Notes: generated by a model not told the origin, from the sequence alone. A stretch of 64,000 bases of DNA from Bordetella hinzii LMG 13501 (GCF_001548475.1 NZ_LRUJ01000008.1:103947-167946); one strand, 5' to 3'; shown: positions 49,409 through 58,882, counted from the first letter of the stretch. Translations and numbers: made by a program.

Positions 49409-51165
49409 GCGCCGTGCAGACCCAGGCGCGGCCAGCGCCTCGCCCGCGCAGCCTGCGGCATGGCGCCATCGTGCTGGCCGCCTTGCTCGCCGTCCTGGCC
49501 TCGCTGCTGGACAATGATTTCTACCTGCGCATCTTGTTCATGTGCGGGGTCTATTATCTGTGCGCCGCCGGCATGAATGTCCTGGCCGGCTATGCGGGCC
49601 AGAAATCGCTGGGGCAGGCCGGGCTGTTCGCGGCCGGCGCCTATGCGGCGGCCCTGCTGACGACGCGCTGGGAATGGCATCCAGCCTTGGCGCTGGCGGC
49701 CGCGCCGGTGGTGGCCGCGGGGGTCGGTCTGCTGATCGCCTTGCCCTCCCTGCGCGTGAAGGGCCCCAGCCTGGCGCTGGTGACGCTGGCCTTCGGCATC
49801 GTGGCCGAGAAGCTGGTCACCGAGTGGACCGATGTCTTCGGCGGCGCCCAGGGCATCTACGGGATCGCGCCGCTGGCCTGGGCCGGGGCGCCGTTTTCCC
49901 TGCGGCAATGGGTATGGCTGGTGCTGGCCCTGGCCCTGGCGGTGCACCTGGCGCTGGCGCGCGCCTTGCGGGGCCGTTTCGGGCGGGCCTTGCTGTCCCT
50001 GCAGTTCGACGAGATCGCCGCCGCGTGCTCGGGCATCGCGGTCTACCGTTACAAGACGCTGGCCTTCATGGTGGCGGCGGCCTTGTGCGGGCTGGCCGGA
50101 GCCCTGGTGGCGCAGCAGAACCAGTACTTCAATTCTGATTTCATTACCTTTCATCTGTCGGTGTTCATCCTGCTGCTGGTGCTCTTGGGGGGCGCCGGCA
50201 CGCTCTACGGGCCCTTGGCCGGCGCTGTCGTCCTGACGTTGACCGAAGTGTTCCTGGCCCAATGGCCGTTCGCCCAGCATTTCGTCTATGGCGGCATGTT
50301 GCTGTTCGCGCTGTATCTCATGCCTCGCGGCATCGTGGGGCTGTTCGACCGCCGGCGGCCCGAACCGCCGCGGCCGCCGGCCGTCATGGAGCAGGCCGAA
50401 CTGCCGGCGCGCCCGGCCGCCCGCGGACTGCCCTTGCTGCAACTGTCGGGCATCTGCAAGAACTTCGGCGGGGTGGTGACGGCGCAGGACATCAACCTGG
50501 TGCTGGAGCCGCAGCGCATCCATGCCCTGATCGGGCCCAATGGCGCGGGCAAGAGCACGCTCATCAATATCCTGACCGGCGTCATCCCGCCGACGGCCGG
50601 CACGCTGAGCTTGCAAGGACGCGATATGACGCGCGCCGGCGCGCACAGGCTGGCCGCCGCCGGCGTGGCGCGGACCTTCCAGAACCTGCGCCTGTTCGGC
50701 GCCATGTCGGTGCTGGACAATGTGCTTGTGGGGGCCCATGCGCGGCTGGGCCAGGGCGTGTCGGAAGCGCGGGCGCGGGGCGAGGCCATGGCCGTGCTGG
50801 CCTTCACCGGCCTGCTGGCGCATGCCCAGGCGCCGGCCGGCAGCCTGCCTTATGGCGTGCAGCGCCGGGTGGAGCTGGCGCGCGCCCTGGCCAGCCGCCC
50901 GTCCTTGCTGCTGCTCGATGAACCGGCCGCGGGCCTGAATCCGCAAGAGACGCGCGAGCTGGGCCAGCTGGTGCGCCGCATCGGCGGCCTCGGCGTGGCG
51001 GTGCTGATGGTCGAGCACGATATGAGCCTGGTGATGAATATTTCGGATCACATCGTGGTGCTGGACCGGGGCGTGGTCATCGCCGAAGGCCCGCCCAGGC
51101 AGATCCAGAACAATCCGCGCGTCATCGAGGCCTATCTGGGCAGCGATACGGCATTGGAGGCGTGA
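49405..51165 (+). CDS. Fused LivM permease and LivG ATPase
   Basis: 586 aa. Residues about 20-315 are a LivM permease (CAAGMNVLAGYAGQKSLGQA, LSVFILLLVLLGGAGTLYGP). After a Pro/Arg linker (RRRPEPPRPPAV, about 318-332) comes a LivG ATPase with Walker A GPNGAGKST, a YGVQRRVELARAL signature (no canonical LSGGQ; reads LPYGVQRR) and Walker B LLLLDEPAAGLN. ATG 49405 overlaps livH by 4 nt. The fusion is established from one continuous frame. Confidence 0.93.
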   Translation: MSAVQTQARPAPRPRSLRHGAIVLAALLAVLASLLDNDFYLRILFMCGVYYLCAAGMNVLAGYAGQKSLGQAGLFAAGAYAAALLTTRWEWHPALALAAAPVVAAGVGLLIALPSLRVKGPSLALVTLAFGIVAEKLVTEWTDVFGGAQGIYGIAPLAWAGAPFSLRQWVWLVLALALAVHLALARALRGRFGRALLSLQFDEIAAACSGIAVYRYKTLAFMVAAALCGLAGALVAQQNQYFNSDFITFHLSVFILLLVLLGGAGTLYGPLAGAVVLTLTEVFLAQWPFAQHFVYGGMLLFALYLMPRGIVGLFDRRRPEPPRPPAVMEQAELPARPAARGLPLLQLSGICKNFGGVVTAQDINLVLEPQRIHALIGPNGAGKSTLINILTGVIPPTAGTLSLQGRDMTRAGAHRLAAAGVARTFQNLRLFGAMSVLDNVLVGAHARLGQGVSEARARGEAMAVLAFTGLLAHAQAPAGSLPYGVQRRVELARALASRPSLLLLDEPAAGLNPQETRELGQLVRRIGGLGVAVLMVEHDMSLVMNISDHIVVLDRGVVIAEGPPRQIQNNPRVIEAYLGSDTALEA

Positions 51166-51881
51166 TGCTCGATATTGAGAATATGGAGATCTCGTATGGG
51201 CCGGTGCGCGCGGTGCGCGGCGTATCCATGCATATCGGCCGCGGCGAGATCGTGGCCCTCCTGGGCGCCAATGGCGCGGGCAAGAGCAGCCTGCTGCGCG
51301 GCGTCATGGGTCTGGTGCCGGCCGCCGGACAGCTGCGCTTCGAGGGCCGCGAGCTGCGCGGCCTGCCGACGCCCGGGCGCGTCATGGCCGGCCTGGCCAT
51401 GGCGCCCGAGGGCCGCCAGGTGTTCACCGACCAGACCGTGTACGAAAACCTCTTGCTGGGGGGCTATCTGATACGCCGCGAGCGCGCGCGCGTGGCGCGG
51501 CAGATCGAAGGCTATTTCGAGATGTTCCCCCGGCTCGGCGAGCGCCGCGAACAGGTGGCCGGCACCTTGAGCGGCGGCGAGCAGCAGATGCTGGCCATCG
51601 CGCGGGCCTTGATGTCCAACCCGCGGCTGCTGATCCTGGATGAGCCGTCGTTGGGCCTGGCGCCGCTGGTGACGGCCGATATTTTCCGCGGGCTCAAGCG
51701 CCTGCGGGCCGAAGGCATGACGGTGCTGCTGGTCGAGCAGATGGCCAACCAGGCCCTGGCGATCGCCGACCGCGCCTATGTGCTCGAGGGCGGCGCGGTG
51801 ACGCTGCAAGGCCCGGCGGCCGAACTGCGCCGCGACCCGCGCATACGCGAAGCCTATCTGGGCGGCGAGTTTGCCGCCTGA
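51165..51881 (+). CDS. LivF-type ABC ATPase
   Basis: 238 aa. Walker A GANGAGKSS, signature LSGGEQQMLAIARAL, Walker B LLILDEPSLGLAP. ATG 51165 shares its A with the TGA of the LivM-LivG gene (TGATG), so coupled. Completes the Liv-type importer. Confidence 0.93.
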   Translation: MLDIENMEISYGPVRAVRGVSMHIGRGEIVALLGANGAGKSSLLRGVMGLVPAAGQLRFEGRELRGLPTPGRVMAGLAMAPEGRQVFTDQTVYENLLLGGYLIRRERARVARQIEGYFEMFPRLGERREQVAGTLSGGEQQMLAIARALMSNPRLLILDEPSLGLAPLVTADIFRGLKRLRAEGMTVLLVEQMANQALAIADRAYVLEGGAVTLQGPAAELRRDPRIREAYLGGEFAA

Positions 51882-51912
51882 GACCTCTTACCGATCCCGA
51901 ACAAGGAATGCC

Positions 51913-53355
51913 ATGACACTCCCGCAATATGGTTGCTTCATCGACGGCGTCTGGGGCCCCGCGGCCTCGGGCGGGCTGATCGACGTCCTGGATCCCGCCA
52001 CCGGCCAGCCCATTGCCGCGATCGCGCGCGGGCAGGCCGGCGAGGTGGACGCCGCCGTGCAGAGCGCGCGGCGCGCCCTGCGCGGCTGGGCGGAATGCCC
52101 GCCGGTGCATCGCGCGCGGGTGCTGGCCGAGATCGCCCGCCGCATCACGCTGGAACAGGACCGCCTGGCCCGCCTGGAGAGCCAGGACACGGGCAAGCCG
52201 CTCAAGCAGGCCCAGGCCGATGCCGTGGCCGCCGCGCGCTTTTTCGAGTACTACGCCGGCGTGGCCGACAAGGTGTTGGGCAGCTCCATTCCGCTGGGCG
52301 CGGAGTATTTCGATTTCACCGTGCGCGAGCCGGTCGGCGTGACCGCGCAGATCGTGCCCTGGAACTATCCCCTGCAGATCGCCTCGCGCGGACTGGCGCC
52401 GGCCCTGGCCACGGGCAATACGGTGGTGATGAAGCCGGCCGAACTGGCCTGCCTGAGCGTGCTGGAGCTCACCCGCATCTGCCATGAGGCGGGCCTGCCG
52501 GCCGGCGTGCTCAATGTGGTGACCGGCCTGGGCCAGGAGTCCGGCGCGGCGCTGGCCGCGCATCCAGGGGTGGGGCTGGTGGTGTTCACCGGTTCGGTGG
52601 CCACGGGCAAGGGTGTCATGAAGGCGGCGGCCGAGAATATCGTGCCTGTGTTGCTGGAGCTGGGCGGCAAGTCGCCCAATATCGTGCTGGCCGACGCCGA
52701 CCTGGACGCCGCCGCGCCGCTGTTGCTCAAGGCGGCTTTCCCGCATGCCGGGCAGACGTGCTCGGCGGGCACGCGCATCCTGGTGCAGCGCGGCGCGCAC
52801 GCGGCGCTGCGCGAGCGCCTGGCCGCGCTGCTGGCCGAGCTGCGGGTCGGGCCCGGCCTGGGCGATCCGGATATCGGCGCGCTGGTCAGCCGCGAACAGC
52901 AGCGCAAGGTGCGGGACTATATCGAGATCGGCCGCCAGGAGGGCGTCGAGGTCATCGCGGGCGGCCGGCCCCTGGCCGGCGCCGACCTGGATGCCGGTAA
53001 TTTCGTGATGCCCACCTTGCTCGATGGCGCGCATCCGCGGATGCGCGTGCACCAGGAGGAGATCTTCGGCCCGGTGCTGACCCTGGTGCCCTTTGATGAT
53101 CTGGAGCAGGCCGTCGAGATCGCCAATGGCACGGAGTATGGGCTGGTCGCCGGCATCTGGGGCCGCGACGTGGGCCAGACGCACCGGCTCGCGCAGCGTG
53201 TGCAGGCTGGCCAGGTCTTCATCAACTGCTATGGCGCCGGCGGCGGCGTGGAGCTGCCTTTCGGGGGCTACCGCAAGTCCGGCTTCGGGCGCGAAAAAGG
53301 CCTGGATGCATTATTGTCGTACACCCAGGTCAAGAACGTCTGCATCCGCATCTAG
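51913..53355 (+). CDS. NAD(P)+-dependent aldehyde dehydrogenase
   Basis: 480 aa ALDH superfamily. NAD site WNYPLQIASRGLAPALATG; catalytic Glu in LELGGKSPN; catalytic Cys in HAGQTCSAGTR; cofactor-loop FTGSVATGKGV. Closest in pattern to betaine-aldehyde/gamma-aminobutyraldehyde type enzymes. ATG 51913 with AAGGAATGCC upstream. Ten nt before the alcohol dehydrogenase, so together they would oxidise alcohol to acid. Confidence 0.94.
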   Translation: MTLPQYGCFIDGVWGPAASGGLIDVLDPATGQPIAAIARGQAGEVDAAVQSARRALRGWAECPPVHRARVLAEIARRITLEQDRLARLESQDTGKPLKQAQADAVAAARFFEYYAGVADKVLGSSIPLGAEYFDFTVREPVGVTAQIVPWNYPLQIASRGLAPALATGNTVVMKPAELACLSVLELTRICHEAGLPAGVLNVVTGLGQESGAALAAHPGVGLVVFTGSVATGKGVMKAAAENIVPVLLELGGKSPNIVLADADLDAAAPLLLKAAFPHAGQTCSAGTRILVQRGAHAALRERLAALLAELRVGPGLGDPDIGALVSREQQRKVRDYIEIGRQEGVEVIAGGRPLAGADLDAGNFVMPTLLDGAHPRMRVHQEEIFGPVLTLVPFDDLEQAVEIANGTEYGLVAGIWGRDVGQTHRLAQRVQAGQVFINCYGAGGGVELPFGGYRKSGFGREKGLDALLSYTQVKNVCIRI

Positions 53356-53364
53356 GTCACCGCC

Positions 53365-54522
53365 ATGAACGCTGTTTCGAGTTTTGCCTGCCCGACCCGC
53401 CTGGTGTTCGGCGTGGACGCCCACCAGCAATTGCCCGCCATCGTCGCCGCCGGCGGCGCGCAGCGGGTCTTCCTGGTGGTGGATCCGGCCTTGGCCGAAA
53501 GCGAGATCACGCGCGCCATCACCGCCCGGCTGGGCGAGCGGCAGCTCGCGCTGGCGGTGTACGCGGAGGTCGAGCCCGATCCGAGCGACACCACGGTGCA
53601 CGCCGCCTATGAGCGCTGCCGGTCCCACGGCGGTCAGGCCATCATCGCCATCGGCGGCGGCAGCACCATCGATGTCGCCAAGTCCGTGGCCATCCTGATG
53701 ACCAACGGCGGCAGGATCGCCGACTACGAAGGCATCGAGAAGTTCAGCATCCGGCCCATGCCGCTGTACGCCGTGCCGACCACGGCCGGCACGGGCTCGG
53801 AAGTGTCGGGTGCCTGCGTGGTCACCGACACCGCCCGCAACGTCAAGATGGCCATCCGCCATGCCGCGTTCAGCCCGGCCCAGGTCGCCGTGCTGGACCC
53901 CTTGGCCGTGAGCTCCATGCCGGCCCATGTGGCCGCGCATGCGGGCATAGACGCTTTTGTGCACGCCTTCGAGTCGTATCTGTCCAAGCTGGCCAATCCC
54001 TTCTCGGATGCGGTCAATCTGCACGCCATGAGGCTGATCGCCGGCAGCATCCGGCCCTTTGTGGCCAACCGCCGCAACACGGGCGCGGCCATGGACATGC
54101 TCTGCGGTTCGTCGATGGCGGCGATGTCCTTCGGCGTGACGGGCCTGGGCAATGTGCATTGCATGGCGCTGCCGCTGGGCGGCGTGTTCCATATCCCGCA
54201 TGGCTTGGCCAATGCCTTGTGCCTGCCCACGGTGGCCGAGTTCAACCTGATCGCCAATCCGGCGCGCTATGCCGAGGTGGCCGCCATTCTTGGCGTCGAT
54301 TGCCGCGGCCTGCCGCAGCTGGAGGCGGCGCGCCGCGCGGTGCAGGCCATCCGCGAACTGTGCGCAGACCTGGGCATCCCGGCGCGCCTGCGTGATGTCG
54401 GCGTGACGGAAGACTCGCTCGATGAGCTGGCGCGGCGCAGCTATGCCGCCGATTACAACCGCTGGAACCCGCGCCACACCACCGAGGCCGATTTCCGCGC
54501 CTTGTTCCGCCGGGCGTACTGA
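53365..54522 (+). CDS. Iron-containing alcohol dehydrogenase
   Basis: 385 aa group III ADH. NAD motif AIGGGSTIDVAKSVA; PTTAGTGSEVSG; metal ligands Asp and His in GIDAFVHAFESY, and His in GNVHCMALPLGGVFHIPHGLANA. Complete. Last gene of the operon and paired with the aldehyde dehydrogenase; oxidises an alcohol or reduces an aldehyde of unknown identity. Confidence 0.93.
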   Translation: MNAVSSFACPTRLVFGVDAHQQLPAIVAAGGAQRVFLVVDPALAESEITRAITARLGERQLALAVYAEVEPDPSDTTVHAAYERCRSHGGQAIIAIGGGSTIDVAKSVAILMTNGGRIADYEGIEKFSIRPMPLYAVPTTAGTGSEVSGACVVTDTARNVKMAIRHAAFSPAQVAVLDPLAVSSMPAHVAAHAGIDAFVHAFESYLSKLANPFSDAVNLHAMRLIAGSIRPFVANRRNTGAAMDMLCGSSMAAMSFGVTGLGNVHCMALPLGGVFHIPHGLANALCLPTVAEFNLIANPARYAEVAAILGVDCRGLPQLEAARRAVQAIRELCADLGIPARLRDVGVTEDSLDELARRSYAADYNRWNPRHTTEADFRALFRRAY

Positions 54523-54552
54523 GCAGGGCGACAGCGCGCGCGTGGAGGTCGA

Positions 54553-55326
54553 TCAGGCCTGCACGACCTCCACGCGCGCGGCTTGCAGCGCGGCGCGGTC
54601 GGCGGCCTTGCCTTTGTGGCGGTTGGTGACCACGACGTCGATATCGGCGGCCGGGGCATAGGCGACGCGGCTGGCCTGGCCCAGTTTGCTGTGGTCGGCC
54701 AGGATGATGAGGCGCTTGGCCCTGCCCGCCATGGCCCGCGCCACGGCGGCCTCGGCGTGATCGAAGCTGGTGGCGCCGTGCTCGGCGCTCACGCCCACGG
54801 GCGAGAGCAGCGCGATGTCGGCGTGGTAGCGATGGATGTCCGAGATGGTGACGTCGCCGCAGGTGGCGGCCAGCGAGGCGCTGACCTGGCCGCCCAGCAG
54901 GATGACGTGGTTGGCCGGGCGGGTGACGTGGACGGCGGCCATTTTCTGGGCCACCAGCAGGCCATTGGTGATGACGGTGATGCCCGTCATGGCGGCCAGC
55001 TCTTCGGCCAGGATGGCGGTGGTGCTGCCGGCGTCCACGAACAGGGTCTGCCCGGCTTGCACCAGCCGGGCCGCGGCGCGGGCGATGGCGCGCTTTTCCT
55101 TGGCGCGCACGGTCTGGCGCACGGCCAGCGGCGGTTCGGCTTGCCCGCCGGTGGCGACGATGCCGCCATGCACGCGCCGCAGCCCGCCCTCGGCCTCAAG
55201 CGCGAGGAGGTCGCGGCGCACGGTCTCGCGCGAGACGCCCAGGTCCTGCGCGATGCGTTCGGTGCTGACTTGGCCGAGGGAGGAAAGCAGACCGCGGATG
55301 CGGTGCAGTCGGGTTTCTTGCAGCAT
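54553..55326 (-). CDS. DeoR/GlpR-family transcriptional regulator
   Basis: 257 aa. HTH (STERIAQDLGVSRETVRRDLLALEAEGGLRRVHGG) and DeoR sugar-phosphate-like C-domain (VDAGSTTAILAEEL, TNGLLVAQKM, DHSKLGQ). Convergent with the ADH gene. Likely binds a phosphorylated metabolite. Target not evident; could be the operon ending at 54522 or a distant one. Confidence 0.9.
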   Translation of the reverse strand: MLQETRLHRIRGLLSSLGQVSTERIAQDLGVSRETVRRDLLALEAEGGLRRVHGGIVATGGQAEPPLAVRQTVRAKEKRAIARAAARLVQAGQTLFVDAGSTTAILAEELAAMTGITVITNGLLVAQKMAAVHVTRPANHVILLGGQVSASLAATCGDVTISDIHRYHADIALLSPVGVSAEHGATSFDHAEAAVARAMAGRAKRLIILADHSKLGQASRVAYAPAADIDVVVTNRHKGKAADRAALQAARVEVVQA

Positions 55327-55401
55327 TGTCGACGAAAGAAAAGGCGGCCACCATGGCGTGCTGTTCGATGGTAACAGCGAAGTGGCCGCCCGGGCGGAAT
55401 G

Positions 55402-55427
55402 CCCGCGCGCCCTGCCGGGCGCGCGGG
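55402..55427 (-). terminator. Hairpin after the phospholipase gene
   Basis: Perfect 11-bp arms CCCGCGCGCCC (55402-55412) and GGGCGCGCGGG (55417-55427), 4-nt loop, 22 nt beyond the phospholipase C stop. No T-run, so termination is likely only with Rho. Confidence 0.45.
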
Positions 55428-55449
55428 GGCGATGCAGGAGTCCGGGGGG

Positions 55450-57663
55450 TCAGAGGTCCTGCTGGCCCATGGCCGGATCGCTCACGCCGTCCTTGCCGGT
55501 TTCCACCCGGCCGGCGAAGCGGCGCGAATAGCCGGGCAGTTCGGCGCAGGTGATGACGAAGTCATACCAGTGCTCGCTGTCCGATAGATCCCACGACAAG
55601 GTCTTGCTTTCGCCGGCGGCCAGCGTGACGCTCCAGGGGCCATCATAGCGATAGGCCTTGGCGCGCGCGTGCAGGGTGGCCGGGGCAGTGCCATTGTTGG
55701 TCAACGTCACTTCCACATTGCCCTGCGTGATCTCGTAGCACACGCGGACCTCGGGGTCCTGTGCCTGGGCGCCGCGCTGCAGCGAGAGATCACCGGTGAA
55801 GGCACGATGGTAGCCGTTGGGGCCCAGCACCCACAGGTCATAGCGGCCGCCGTTGTCGGCATTCACGTTCCAGACGTCGTCCAGTTCCTTGCCGGCCTCG
55901 ACCATATAGCGTTGCGGGACGCGATCCAGGTTGAGCCTGTCGTAGACGTGGAAGACGGCCGCCTGCTTGCCCGTGTTGGAGAACAGCAGCTTGACCGTGC
56001 CGTTGAGCAGATCGGTGCGCGCGCTGGTATGCAGCTCGTAGGGCAGGGCGCGCGAGGCGCGCGTGCCGGTCTTCTGTTGCGGCAGCTGCTGAGGCGAAGG
56101 CAGGGCCACCTGGGCCAGGGCCTCCTGCGCGGCGCGCAGGGCGTCGGCATCGGCGCGGGTCTTGCGCCCGCCCAAGGTATCGAGCGGCGCCAGATTGGGC
56201 GTGGCGAAATTGAAAGCCGAGGTCAGGTCGCCGAAGACGGCGCGGCGATAGGGGCTGATGTTGGGCTCGGTCACACCGAAGCGGGCTTCCAGGAAGCGCA
56301 GCACCGAGGTGTGATCGAAGTGCTGGGAATTGACCCAGCCGCCGCGGGTCCAGGGCGAGACGATGTACATCGGCACGCGCGGGCCGGGACCGAAGCAATC
56401 CCCGTCGACGGCCGGCATGCCGGTGCCGGGGACGGCTTGCGTGATGTAGTACTCGGAAGCCATATCCTGCGGCGAGAGCGTGGTCTTGCCGTAGGCGTCG
56501 GCCGGGTCCAGGGCCTTCAGGGAGGGCGCGCAGGAGGGCGGATAGTGATCGAAGAAGCCGTCGTTCTCGTCGAAGTTGATGATGAGGACGGTCTTGCTCC
56601 AGACATCGGGATTGGCCGTGAGCGCGTCCAGCACTTCCTGGATGTACCAGCCGCCTTGCACGGGACTGGAGGGACCGGGGTGTTCGGAATAGACCTCGGG
56701 GGCCACGATCCAGCTGACCTGCGGCAGCTTGCCGGCCTGGATGTCGGCCTTGAAGGTGCCCAGGAAGCCGCCGTCGGGCATGGTGTTGGCGATGCCCTTG
56801 TACAGGGGATTGCCGGTGTTGTCGCTGGCCGGGTCGTAGGCCGGGTTGTTGGCGCGGTCGTGATAGACCGGCTTGCCGGAATTCACATTGGCCTGGCGGT
56901 ATTGCCGGAAGCCGAACAGCGGATTGTCGGTGAAGTTGTCCGGCATGTTCTGATAGACCATCCAGCTCACGCCGGCGGCTTCCAGACGCTCGGGGTAGGT
57001 GGTCCAGTCAAATCCGCCGGTGCTGATGTCATCGGTGCTGTCCAGGCCGTCCCAGACGTTGTTCACCACCACGCTGCCATTGCCGACGGTGGCGCCGTTG
57101 GTGCCGCTCCAGTGGAACAGGCGATTGGTATTGGTGCCGCCATGCAGGGAACAGAAGTAACCGTCGCAGATCGTGAAGGCGTTGGCCAGCGCGGTCTGGA
57201 AGGGCACTTCCTGTTCCGTGAAATACCCCATGGACTGCTGTTTCTTGTAGCGCGGCCATTCGAACATGCGGCCCTTGTTCCAGGCGTCGCGCGCGTCGGT
57301 CCAGCTGTGCGGTGTGCCGCCGACGCGCTGGGCGTTGCCCATGGATTGGTCCAGGTGGTAGGGCAGGATGGGCTTGCTGTTGGCATCAAGCTGCTGCAGG
57401 ACGTTCAAGCCATTGGGCACGGGAATGGTGTGCCGGTCGCCAAAACCCCGTACCCCGGCCAGGGTGCCGAAGTAGTTGTCGAAGGAACGATTCTCCTGCA
57501 TGAGGATCACGACATGCTCTACGTCGCGGATGGTGCCGGTGGCGTTGTTGGCCGGGATGGCCAACGCGCGGCGGATGCTGGGCGGAAAAAGCCCGAGGGC
57601 GGCCGTCGCGGCCGCGGTGCCGGCGCTGGCGCGCAGGAATTTGCGTTTGGATGCGTCGATCAT
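55450..57663 (-). CDS. Phosphocholine-specific phospholipase C
   Basis: 737 aa secreted phospholipase (PF04185 phosphoesterase plus two C-terminal DUF756 domains). The catalytic motif HVVILMQENRSFDNYFG begins near residue 45; later motifs YSEHPGPSSPVQGGW and NFDENDGFFDHYPP carry metal ligands. The N-terminal signal ASKRKFLRASAG then LGLFPPS is Tat-like but reads Lys-Arg instead of Arg-Arg. ATG 57663 chosen; the upstream extension overlaps the lipoprotein gene in another frame. Hydrolyses phosphatidylcholine or sphingomyelin; PlcN or PlcH type cannot be told. Confidence 0.93.
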   Translation of the reverse strand: MIDASKRKFLRASAGTAAATAALGLFPPSIRRALAIPANNATGTIRDVEHVVILMQENRSFDNYFGTLAGVRGFGDRHTIPVPNGLNVLQQLDANSKPILPYHLDQSMGNAQRVGGTPHSWTDARDAWNKGRMFEWPRYKKQQSMGYFTEQEVPFQTALANAFTICDGYFCSLHGGTNTNRLFHWSGTNGATVGNGSVVVNNVWDGLDSTDDISTGGFDWTTYPERLEAAGVSWMVYQNMPDNFTDNPLFGFRQYRQANVNSGKPVYHDRANNPAYDPASDNTGNPLYKGIANTMPDGGFLGTFKADIQAGKLPQVSWIVAPEVYSEHPGPSSPVQGGWYIQEVLDALTANPDVWSKTVLIINFDENDGFFDHYPPSCAPSLKALDPADAYGKTTLSPQDMASEYYITQAVPGTGMPAVDGDCFGPGPRVPMYIVSPWTRGGWVNSQHFDHTSVLRFLEARFGVTEPNISPYRRAVFGDLTSAFNFATPNLAPLDTLGGRKTRADADALRAAQEALAQVALPSPQQLPQQKTGTRASRALPYELHTSARTDLLNGTVKLLFSNTGKQAAVFHVYDRLNLDRVPQRYMVEAGKELDDVWNVNADNGGRYDLWVLGPNGYHRAFTGDLSLQRGAQAQDPEVRVCYEITQGNVEVTLTNNGTAPATLHARAKAYRYDGPWSVTLAAGESKTLSWDLSDSEHWYDFVITCAELPGYSRRFAGRVETGKDGVSDPAMGQQDL

Positions 57664-57686
57664 GCGAGTGGTCTGTCGTGGTGGGC

Positions 57687-57842
57687 TCAGGGGGCGCAGC
57701 GCAGTTGGGGCGAGGCGGGCTGGGTCGGTTGCGTGGGCGTCTCGGGCGACGTGTCGTCGTCGTGGTCGCTGCTGCTGCAGGCGGCCAGCAGGCCGGTCAG
57801 CACCAGTGCCGCCGCCAGGCGCGAAAGAGAAAGGGATGTCAT
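57687..57842 (-). CDS. Small lipoprotein upstream of phospholipase C
   Basis: 51 aa. MTSLSLSRLAAALVL then TGLLAAC gives an N-terminal hydrophobic signal with lipobox L-A-A-C (Cys22), followed by an acidic, Pro/Thr-rich tail SSSDHDDDTSPETPTQP. ATG 57842; stop 23 nt before the phospholipase ATG, so co-transcribed. Too short for many gene finders. It may assist export or localisation of the phospholipase; inference. Confidence 0.78.
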   Translation of the reverse strand: MTSLSLSRLAAALVLTGLLAACSSSDHDDDTSPETPTQPTQPASPQLRCAP

Positions 57843-58029
57843 GGTGATTGAGGTTGTGGCGTGGGTAATACGAACGAGAAAGGACAGGGCAAAATCGATC
57901 GGTCAGTGGGTGCAATTGAAATACACAAATATCCACATATGCTCAATATGACTCATCGGCATGACAGATCCGTTACCTCGGCGCCTGTGTGCCGCGCACG
58001 CGACATAAGCGGTCTGTAAGGCGTTTCGT

Positions 58030-58076
58030 GGCAGGCAAAGCAAACGGGGCACCCGATGGGTGCCCCGTTGCCTGCC
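58030..58076 (-). terminator. Terminator hairpin after the SDR gene
   Basis: AACGGGGCACCC (58043-58054) and GGGTGCCCCGTT (58058-58069) with a 3-nt loop, nested in GGCAGGCAA (58030-58038) and TTGCCTGCC (58068-58076). On the minus strand followed by TTTGCTTTG. The 187 bp to its left (57843-58029) are AT-rich upstream sequence of the lipoprotein-phospholipase unit with no gene seen. Confidence 0.72.
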
Positions 58077-58114
58077 TGCTGATGCCGTCTCAACGCATCT
58101 TCAACGCCGCTGCG

Positions 58115-58882
58115 CTATTTGGTGGTGTAGCCGCCATTGACCAGCACGGTCTGGCCGGTCATCCACCAGCCTTCGCTCACCAGGAAGCGCACAAAGGGGG
58201 CGATGTCCTCGATGTCGGTCAGGCCGGTCTTGCTGAAGGGCGACAGGGCGGCGGCCGACTTGTGGTAGGCCACGGCATCGGGGCTTTCCTGCCCATAGAA
58301 GAACGGCGTGTCCATGGGGCCGGGGCCCACGGCGGTGACCGAGATGCCGCGCGCGCCGAATTCCTTGGCGGCGGCGCGGGTGTAGTGCTCGACTGGCGCC
58401 TTGCTGCCGGCGTAGGTGGCATAGAAAGGGGTGAAGGCGCCCAGCAGCGAGGTGACCAGGGTCACGATCTTGCCGTTGTCATTGACATGCCGGCCCGCCT
58501 CCTTGAGGAAGAAGAACGCCGACTTGGCATTGACGGCGGCCATCTCGTCGTATTCGGCCTCGCTGGTTTCCAGCATGGGCTTCTTGAGCACTTTGCCCAC
58601 CGTGTTGATGGCGATGTCGGGGCGGCCGATGGCGGCGACCGTATCGGCAAAGAGTTTTTCCACGGCGGCAGCCTTGGTGAGATCGGCCTGCAGAGCGATG
58701 GCCTGCACGCCCAGCGCCTTGATGGCCGCGACGGTGGCCTGGGCATCCGCCTGGCTGGCCGCGCTGTTGTAGTGGATGGCGATGGCGTGGGCGCCGTGCT
58801 GGGCCAGGTCGCGGGCGATGAGGCCGCCGAGATTCTTCGCGCCGCCTGCGATGAGGACCACTTTGCCTTGGATGCTGTGCAT
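58115..58882 (-). CDS. Short-chain dehydrogenase/reductase
   Basis: 255 aa classical SDR. Cofactor motif IAGGAKNLGG (TGxxxGxG variant), NTVGKV in place of NNAG, catalytic Tyr-Lys in YAGSKAP with Ser in VTSLLGAF, C-terminal GGYTTK. Divergent from a LysR gene whose target it probably is. Substrate unknown. Confidence 0.93.
   Translation of the reverse strand: MHSIQGKVVLIAGGAKNLGGLIARDLAQHGAHAIAIHYNSAASQADAQATVAAIKALGVQAIALQADLTKAAAVEKLFADTVAAIGRPDIAINTVGKVLKKPMLETSEAEYDEMAAVNAKSAFFFLKEAGRHVNDNGKIVTLVTSLLGAFTPFYATYAGSKAPVEHYTRAAAKEFGARGISVTAVGPGPMDTPFFYGQESPDAVAYHKSAAALSPFSKTGLTDIEDIAPFVRFLVSEGWWMTGQTVLVNGGYTTK

Noticed and set aside
48772..51051. Long frame antisense to livH and LivM-LivG; similar ones at 1069-2310, 55669-57951 and 59657-61258
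   Set aside because: All mirror real genes, are Gln/His/Arg-rich, and lack ribosome sites and domains. High GC produces such frames.
57664..57936. N-terminal extension of the phospholipase up to 57936
   Set aside because: The extension is out of frame with the lipoprotein gene, which has a clear lipobox. ATG 57663 begins the signal peptide.
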